DNA of 37,779 nt from Pseudomonadota bacterium (GTDB lineage Bacteria; Pseudomonadota; Gammaproteobacteria; Xanthomonadales; Xanthomonadaceae): NCBI GenBank assembly GCA_023390905.1, contig JAEWBY010000081.1:1-37779 (forward strand). The letters are read 5' to 3'. The notes under the pieces are model-generated. The model did no database searches, had not been told where the DNA came from, and saw nothing but the letters and a program-made list of their open reading frames with translations. This document shows, piece by piece, positions 32,161-37,779 of this stretch. The translations under genes were made by a program, and so were the position numbers. Position 1 is the first letter of the stretch, and each line of letters starts with the position of its first letter.

Positions 32161-33666
32161 TCACGTCCCGACCGCAATAGCTCTGAAACGCGAGATCTCG
32201 CCGAAAGCCAACACGCAGGGGTTCTGCGTTGCGACGGGATAGCGGCTCACAACAAAGTGCTTGATTGTGGTCAGGTTCAACTCCCCCAAGAGCGTTTGCT
32301 CGCGCGCGCGCTCTTTCTCGATGGCCTTCCGGTAGGCCCGGTCAAGGGAGCGGTTGTAGCGAACGAACTTTCGTACATCGGCCTCGATCCGATTCAAGTC
32401 GACGAGGTTGTTCTTGCACTGAACGTTGTAGATTACGCTGTCGAGCGTCGCAACGACGTCGAACTCCGCGCGGCCCACTCTCTTGATCTCCGTGACGTCG
32501 AATCCTTGGGCTCGCAGCGCTGCTTTTACCGACTTCTCGAAGATGAATCCGGAGCGGATCTGGTATCGACGAACGCGGTTCAGACAGACATTCTTCCAAT
32601 GGTTTGCGAATCGACTGAGCAGTGTTATCGAAGTGACTAGGTCGCCGCGAGATCGCGTGAACGCCGCGTAGGTGCTGGTGTTGTCGACGTAGTCGGCGCC
32701 TTCAACCACCAACGCCCTCCTGAGCGTATCGGGTAGCTTCTGCTCAGAACACAACTCGTCGAAGCGCTTCACTGTAAGTCGAATGAAGTACTCGTCAACA
32801 ACGAGATGTAACAAGCTGCGTATGAAAGCGGCCAACTGACCATATGACGTCTCGTCCAGGTTGAACTCTGCGTAGGCCGCCGCGATGAGCGTGAGATTGT
32901 TCTCCAGCTCGGCCTTGGAGAAAATCAGTCGGCGGTTCACTGGAACACGCTTCATCGCGCTGAGATCTACATCGGCCATTTCGGTGATGGCTGTTCGTTC
33001 GGGCTCCAGAAACAACGAGTCCAGCCCGTTGAAGCTGTGGCTTGCCAAGATCCCGACATCGTCGACGTCCAAAGTGAAGTCCGGGTACACCTGAGCCAGC
33101 ATCAAGTTGTGATGCATCGACGTTGTCCCCATGCCGGCAGTCTCGATCAAGTACAAGAACTGATTGAGGCCGCCTAGTTCGTGCAGCCGCTGGGTTCCAA
33201 GGCAAGCACCGGGAATCGTGTGAAGGAGGGCCAGTAGATGCCGTCGGCGGGACTGCAAGTAGCCGATTGCCGAGCCGACAGTCGCCATTTCCCGAGCCGC
33301 AGGCAAATGATGCGTCGCAAACGATGTGGCGATGGCATGCAGCTGAATGAGCGTTTGCAACAGCCGCTGTGCCACCAACCGGGAGAATCTGGAGTTCAGG
33401 CCACCTTTGATGGATGGCAATGCCCGGACCACCCCGCCCATGTCCAGGAGGGGCAGCCCCTCAATCTCGTCTAGGAGCGGCTCGCCTCGCAGTTCGCCCG
33501 GGAGGTTGATCAGCTCTTCGATGCCGCGAAAGGTTGAGAACCAGACCTCGAATGTGCTTCTTGGATCGAAGGTTGCCAGAGAAGATTCGATGCAGGCACG
33601 CGAATGAGCCAGCGCCTGCATGGCCTTGGTCTGCGCGGCGGTGCCAGTCAATCGTTGTCCTGCCAT
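32161..33666 (-). CDS. PD-(D/E)xK nuclease (restriction-endonuclease-like), putative defence protein
   Basis: The 501-residue protein has a large helical N-terminal region (1-360) of unknown fold and a C-terminal Mrr-like nuclease core. The core shows FEKSVKAALRAQGFDV (E377), GRAEFDVVA (D403) and NVQCKNN (Q416-x-K418), the E...D...QxK pattern of restriction-endonuclease-like folds. ATG 33666 is chosen, with AAGGA about 8 nt upstream; the longer frame to 33747 adds 27 unlike residues. It is divergent from the STAND nuclease gene with a 275-nt shared upstream region, so the two probably form one module. DNA or RNA as target is not known. Confidence 0.72.
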   Translation of the reverse strand: MAGQRLTGTAAQTKAMQALAHSRACIESSLATFDPRSTFEVWFSTFRGIEELINLPGELRGEPLLDEIEGLPLLDMGGVVRALPSIKGGLNSRFSRLVAQRLLQTLIQLHAIATSFATHHLPAAREMATVGSAIGYLQSRRRHLLALLHTIPGACLGTQRLHELGGLNQFLYLIETAGMGTTSMHHNLMLAQVYPDFTLDVDDVGILASHSFNGLDSLFLEPERTAITEMADVDLSAMKRVPVNRRLIFSKAELENNLTLIAAAYAEFNLDETSYGQLAAFIRSLLHLVVDEYFIRLTVKRFDELCSEQKLPDTLRRALVVEGADYVDNTSTYAAFTRSRGDLVTSITLLSRFANHWKNVCLNRVRRYQIRSGFIFEKSVKAALRAQGFDVTEIKRVGRAEFDVVATLDSVIYNVQCKNNLVDLNRIEADVRKFVRYNRSLDRAYRKAIEKERAREQTLLGELNLTTIKHFVVSRYPVATQNPCVLAFGEISRFRAIAVGT

Positions 33667-33941
33667 TCGTCGGATCCTTGGGTAAGGCGCTGAATCGTTG
33701 CTGCCCCGCGCCGTCTTGGTGCTGAAGCTGCCCAATAATAGAGCCAACTCAGGAAGGCGGCGTTCGAGCGCATATACCCCGTGTCTATTGAGATGCGACT
33801 GGGCGGCGACCCCAACGTGACTCGCACGCTTGCTCCGCCGTCAACGGCGGGCATGATAGGCACTGCAACCTAGGCTGGGGCGATAAACTGCCTCTGGCGA
33901 ATGCACCCCCGCGAGGCACGAAACCAAGTCTTCTTGCTCAT
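33667..33941. promoter_or_regulatory. Shared divergent promoter region of the nuclease/STAND module
   Basis: The two genes point away from each other across this 275-bp gap, so both promoters must lie here. I cannot assign -35/-10 pairs with confidence; an AATAATAG stretch (near 33733) is the most AT-rich spot. Confidence 0.4.
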
Positions 33942-36776
33942 ATGACCCACACCCCGACTCTCGATCCAGCCCAGGAAATCCGTATTGAGGCGGTGCACCG
34001 GGGCTTCCTCTATCAGCATCTATATGCCGCCGCGTGTCTTCTGACTTCAGGACAGACAGGCGCAACGTCCGTGGTGATCGAGCGGGACGAGGACATCGAG
34101 CTCGTCACACCAGCGGGTCGCCTCTATATCCAAGTCAAGACTCGTAGCCAGTCGATCATGCCGGCCGACCTCAAGTCGACGATGGACCGATTCGATGACC
34201 TGCGGAAAGAGCACCAGCAGGGCCGTCGGCAAGGCCACGCAACGTTTGTGGTGGTGGTCAACCGAGCCCTGGGGCCGTCTCTGGCTGAACTGGTCGAGAC
34301 TAGAAAGCTGGCGGACGATGTAGAAATCCTGTGGCCGGGCCATGTGTGTTCTGGTGACCTTGGTCAGCTTCCACCCGCTTGGTCGGGCATCGACGAGGCA
34401 GTCTCTTGGTGTGTCGATCGAGCCTCGACGGTGCCGCTCGCCATGCTGGCGCCTGATTCCCTCGTGTGGAAGCTGGCTGGCCGCGTCCAGGCTGCGGCCG
34501 CCGGGGAGGCGCCCCATGCGAACCACACCTTCGTGATCCCGGAGCTGTCGTCGCTATTCGACCAGATCCTGATCCAGCTGCAGGACTTCCCGGCGCCACC
34601 CGAACACTACCGCCCGCAAGAGAACGAACCCCAACTCGACTCGAGCTCCCGGATTCGTATCGTTTCCGGCTTCTCGGGCGCCGGGAAGACCGCGTGGGCT
34701 TCACAGGCAGCCACTCTCAGTAGTCACAACTGCGCGTACTTCGACTGCTCGGAGACGCCGGGGGAGGCCCTCGCTCTCTCGCTGGTGCGTGAGCTGGCTG
34801 CCAAGTTGGCCGGCGCCGGCCCAGATGCGGTTCGCAAGGTCTTGCTGCCGGGCGCCACCGGTGTCGAGTCGCTGCGCCAGCTGGACATGTATCTCAAGCA
34901 CGAGGGACTTTCGCCGATCGTTGTGCTGGACAACGTGCATCGTGTTTCGGCAGAGATTCTCAAGCGCATGGTCGATGTCACGTCTGCGCTGAAGTTCGTA
35001 CTCTTGGCGCAACCGCTGGGGACATTGGCCGAGATCGAAGCGCTTCTGGGCCTGAGGCGAGAGCCGCTGAATGGGTGGGGTGTCGACGATGTTGCGGCGG
35101 CGGCCTCTGCGTGGGGGTGTCGAGGTGATGCGGCCACAGTGGGGCGTCTGAAGACACTGACGGCCGGCATGCCGCTGTTCGTCAGGAGTGCCGCGACGAT
35201 TGCTCGCGAAGAGTACGGAGGGCACATTGACCAGATGTGCGACGCAGTCGACGCGTTGACCAACGTGACCCAGACCGCGCAAGAGATCATCCTAGCGAAG
35301 GTCTTCGACGCGTTTCCCCACGCCGCGCAACAGACGATCGCGGTGCTGAGCCTGTCCGATATCGGCCTGCTCCCGGCCGAGATCAACAAGCTGTTGGACG
35401 CGGCCCTTGAGATGGACAAGCGAGCGGTTGCTGGCGTGATCCGGGTATTGCGAGCCGCTGGGGTCGTGGAGATCTACGGCAACAAGGAGATCCGACTGCA
35501 TGACGCCATCCGCGTTGTCGGGAGTCAGCACCTATCCGGCATGCCCGCAGCAGTCGCGTTACGGGCACGCGTTGCCCTCAAGGACCTGATGCTCGAGGCG
35601 TTCGAGCGTGATCGCAACACGGCGCGCTTCTCGCTCTACACGCGATTGCTGCTAGCGATTGGGGACGTCAAGACGCTGGTGGACCTCGTCGGCGAAGAGA
35701 TGTTCCATGAGATGGGCGTTGCCGTAGAGGTCTGGCACGGCCTAGAGGCGCTCGTCGCCAAGGACGGGGTAGATCCGGAGCAGCGGTATTGGGCTCTCGA
35801 TGGCCTTGTCTTCTCGGACATGAAGCTCGGGCACACGGATCGTCTGGCGCCTAGGTTGGCGACGATGGAGAAATTGATCGACAGCGGCGTGCTCGGTGAG
35901 GACGAAGCCCTGTCCTTCTTGATGAAGCGCATGCTTCATTTCTCGAATCAGGGTGACGAGGAAGGTGTTCTTCGCGCGATCCGCGAGCTGGACAGCCGAT
36001 TGCCGGACAAGCCCGTACACCGACGTGTCTTCCTCTACAACGCGGCCGCTGCGCTCTTTCGCCTTGAGCGCTACGAGAACGCGATGGAAGTGGTCGACGA
36101 AGTGCTCGATGAGACGTTTGCGGTTCTCGGCATTCGTCCCGAGCAGGTTGTAGGCGCAAATAATTCCACGCTCTGGGCGCTCATCAACAAGCCGGGACTT
36201 GATCGCGCGGACATCAAGCGGCTCGCGGATGCGCTCGAACTCAAGGCCATGGCGGCTGGCAGGATTCGCTCGTTTGTGCCTCTTGCGCGAATCCACGCCA
36301 TGAAGTTCTACAACATGGCAGGCGCCATCGACTCGCTCATTCGTGTCGGGCAAGACCTCGCCGACGAGTTCGTCGAACGGCAAGATTTCGTGGGTGCGCG
36401 TGAGGTTCTTGAGCAGCACGTCATGCCTGTCTTCGTGGACAACCAACTCCTGAATAGGAACCTGGATGTCCGCGCGCAGTACGCGGTCGTTCTGGCCTAC
36501 TGTGGCTGCTACTCAGAGGCCGAGCGGGAGATGGAGCGGCTTCAGGCTTATGAGGAAGGACTGACGCCGGATGCCCGCATGACCCTCACGGGTCAACGCC
36601 GGTTGATAGCGGAAATCAAGGCGAATCCGATACCGCAGCGTCGCTTGGGGCGGCAGCCTTTGGCAATCAAAATGAGCAAGCCGATATCCGCCGGCGTCAA
36701 GATCGGGCGCAACGAACCCTGCCCGTGCGGTTCTGGCAAGAAATTCAAGAAGTGCGGCTGTCGTCTTGCCGGATAA
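33942..36776 (+). CDS. Nuclease-STAND NTPase-SEC-C defence protein (Avs-like architecture)
   Basis: The 944-residue protein has three parts. Residues 15-130 form a Cap4/DUF4297-like PD-(D/E)xK nuclease (GFLYQHLYAAACLL, ERDEDIE 47-53, IQVKTRS 63-69). Residues about 200-520 form a STAND-type NTPase with P-loop GFSGAGKT (243-250) and Walker B PIVVLDNVHR (325-334). Residues 540-910 are helical repeats of TPR type, the likely sensor. The end carries a SEC-C zinc motif NEPCPCGSGKKFKKC (924-938), here finishing CGC instead of the usual CC. Effector-STAND-repeat order is that of Avs anti-phage sensors, which bind a phage protein, oligomerise and activate the nuclease. No strong ribosome site precedes the ATG. 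Confidence 0.75.
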   Translation: MTHTPTLDPAQEIRIEAVHRGFLYQHLYAAACLLTSGQTGATSVVIERDEDIELVTPAGRLYIQVKTRSQSIMPADLKSTMDRFDDLRKEHQQGRRQGHATFVVVVNRALGPSLAELVETRKLADDVEILWPGHVCSGDLGQLPPAWSGIDEAVSWCVDRASTVPLAMLAPDSLVWKLAGRVQAAAAGEAPHANHTFVIPELSSLFDQILIQLQDFPAPPEHYRPQENEPQLDSSSRIRIVSGFSGAGKTAWASQAATLSSHNCAYFDCSETPGEALALSLVRELAAKLAGAGPDAVRKVLLPGATGVESLRQLDMYLKHEGLSPIVVLDNVHRVSAEILKRMVDVTSALKFVLLAQPLGTLAEIEALLGLRREPLNGWGVDDVAAAASAWGCRGDAATVGRLKTLTAGMPLFVRSAATIAREEYGGHIDQMCDAVDALTNVTQTAQEIILAKVFDAFPHAAQQTIAVLSLSDIGLLPAEINKLLDAALEMDKRAVAGVIRVLRAAGVVEIYGNKEIRLHDAIRVVGSQHLSGMPAAVALRARVALKDLMLEAFERDRNTARFSLYTRLLLAIGDVKTLVDLVGEEMFHEMGVAVEVWHGLEALVAKDGVDPEQRYWALDGLVFSDMKLGHTDRLAPRLATMEKLIDSGVLGEDEALSFLMKRMLHFSNQGDEEGVLRAIRELDSRLPDKPVHRRVFLYNAAAALFRLERYENAMEVVDEVLDETFAVLGIRPEQVVGANNSTLWALINKPGLDRADIKRLADALELKAMAAGRIRSFVPLARIHAMKFYNMAGAIDSLIRVGQDLADEFVERQDFVGAREVLEQHVMPVFVDNQLLNRNLDVRAQYAVVLAYCGCYSEAEREMERLQAYEEGLTPDARMTLTGQRRLIAEIKANPIPQRRLGRQPLAIKMSKPISAGVKIGRNEPCPCGSGKKFKKCGCRLAG

Positions 36777-37040
36777 ACTTGGGGCGTTCACGAGTCCCGC
36801 CGTCAACCCCGTAGCCAAAATATTCCCGGATATGCTGCTTAAGCCTTCTCTATTCCAGATTGGATGGACGCAGGGCGCTCATGACGTGAATTCTACTGAC
36901 GCCTACTGACAGAGTGACGGTGAGCGTGTTCGCAGAACCGCCGGACGATACCTCGACCGCGAAGGAACACTTCCTGCGGTCAGAGCACCTGCTATGGGTC
37001 GTGAGGCGCCACTACTACCCACGATAAATCTTTCGAATCA
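36777..37040. other. Gene-poor region right of the STAND module
   Basis: A 37-codon open frame starting at GTG 36914 and ending at TAA 37025-37027 (ending LLWVVRRHYYPR) could be a gene remnant but has no clear ribosome site. The right copy of the flanking repeat overlaps its end. Nothing else is supported. Confidence 0.4.
37015..37032 (+). repeat. Right copy of near-identical flanking repeat
   Basis: CTACCCACGATAAATCTT is the partner of 32004-32020, in the same orientation, with one extra C. It lies 9 bp before the end of the CHAT gene. Together the two copies bracket about 5 kb that contains exactly the nuclease and STAND genes. Confidence 0.5.
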
Positions 37041-37610
37041 CTATCTGTTCAGACGCCCTCCCGCCGCAGCAGTTTTCAGCGATGGTGGCTTTACCAAGAA
37101 GATATCATCTGCGTCGATATCCTCTGCGGTTAAAAGTTCAGGTGTTTGATCCTCCGTGATGCCTTCAAGCATTAGAGCCGCCTTAGCTTGCTGGAAGGAC
37201 CGTCTCACTGACAGGCCAAAGCCAACGCCTGAGTAGAACTGTGAAGAGAATATACGAGCTGCTTTGTCCCCGATCGACGTGTTCATGCCGATGGCGCAAG
37301 GCACGTGGGCGATAACTTCCTCAGCTTGCATCCGCGAAAAGCAGGTATTGAAAAACACCAGCTGAATTTCGCCAGAGCAGGCCAGCATGGTCTGGGCCAG
37401 AGCTTCTTTGGAGACCGATTTAGCCCTGCCCTGACTGTCCTGGAAAATGATCTCGTCGTCTTCCGAGCCATGTCCACTGAAATGAACCACGCCTGGTCGA
37501 CATTCATTGATAGCTTGGAGTACATCCATTGGCTGAACTGCCCATCTGCTTTCCAAGCGCACCGCATCCCGATGCTCGGACTTACGGATCATTTCACCTA
37601 TCGCGCGAGC
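37041..37610 (-). pseudogene. CHAT (caspase-like) protease domain gene, 5'-truncated
   Basis: About 190 C-terminal residues of a CHAT-domain protein are present, ending at TAG 37041-37043. Visible parts are ARAIGEMIRKSEHRDAV, MDVLQAINECRPGVVHFSGHG (catalytic His in SGHG), IQLVFFNTCFS (catalytic Cys) and FYSGVGFGLSVRRSFQQAKA. The open frame continues to the window edge, but beyond about 37610 it is the antisense of a transposase, so the real start and any N-terminal partner domain are lost. CHAT domains act as death-type proteases in bacterial conflict systems. The domain core looks intact, so the damage is at the N-terminus only. Confidence 0.75.
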
Positions 37611-37613
37611 CTC

Positions 37614-37779
37614 TGGTCCGTGGACTTCATGAGCGATGCGCTGGCCTGTGGTCGGCGCTTCCGGACCTTCAACGTGGTCGATGACTTCAACCGGGAGGCG
37701 CTGCACATCGAGGTCGACACGTCGATCAACTCCGGCCGGCTGGTGCGCATCTTCGAGCAACTCAAGTGCGACCACGGCT
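37614..37779 (+). mobile_element. IS3-family transposase fragment (OrfB integrase core), continues beyond window
   Basis: The plus strand reads WSVDFMSDALACGRRF and FNVVDDFNREALHIEVD, the start of the rve/DDE integrase core of IS3-family OrfB, with the first catalytic Asp in VDFM. It begins in mid-gene with no IS end or preceding OrfB sequence, so it is a fragment joined directly to the CHAT gene. It runs off the right edge. Confidence 0.82.

Overview
The window is a GC-rich (mid-60s % by eye) gammaproteobacterial sequence, most likely from Xanthomonadaceae/Lysobacteraceae. The basis is the mix of TonB receptor, GMC oxidoreductase, BPSL0761-family and KfrA/integrase genes and the codon usage. 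No rRNA, tRNA or CRISPR array was seen. Two zones are visible: a chromosomal-looking left part (about 1-15,760) and an accessory right part (about 15,760-37,779) made of successive small modules.

Left part. Positions 2-3352 carry a short functional-amyloid operon of the Fap type. It has the 3' end of a repeat-type fibre subunit, a small secreted protein, a C39-type papain-like protease (FapD-like), a second small secreted protein and a coiled-coil/beta-barrel outer-membrane pore (FapF-like). Both small secreted proteins carry the same ARLDxxRGG motif, a plausible double-glycine processing signal for the protease. A convergent GMC oxidoreductase follows. Next is an iron-acquisition pair: a TonB-dependent siderophore receptor with a Fur-box-like site over its promoter, and a translationally coupled siderophore-esterase-like hydrolase. 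After a frameshifted TPR gene and a GNAT acetyltransferase comes a tetR-adaptor-RND permease operon with a double palindromic operator. A MarR regulator follows, facing the decayed start of a zinc-type alcohol dehydrogenase across a dense palindromic operator.

Right part. A zone of inverted repeats (15.78-16.02 kb) leads to an antitoxin-like small gene, SseB-like and BPSL0761 genes, and small membrane proteins. Then comes a complete His-Xaa-Ser (HxS) system, hxsD-hxsB-hxsC-hxsA on the minus strand. It holds two radical SAM enzymes and an HxS-repeat/peptidoglycan-binding protein, and a cysteine-containing lipoprotein gene is coupled to its end. A divergent kfrA / tyrosine integrase pair follows, with a perfect palindrome between them.

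Next is a four-gene plus-strand operon. An AAA ATPase and a subtilisin-like protease resemble the IetA-IetS anti-phage pair. They are followed by an 832-residue fusion of a ComEC-like metallo-beta-lactamase domain to a gingipain/caspase-like (clan CD) domain, and by a 110-residue protein of unknown function. This extended Iet operon is the best candidate for an undescribed system. A second module has a PD-(D/E)xK nuclease gene divergent from a nuclease-STAND NTPase-SEC-C protein, and is bracketed by near-identical 17/18-bp sequences. The right edge holds a CHAT protease-domain gene cut at its 5' end where it meets a fragment of an IS3-family transposase.

All family assignments come from reading motifs in the translated sequence; no database search was run.
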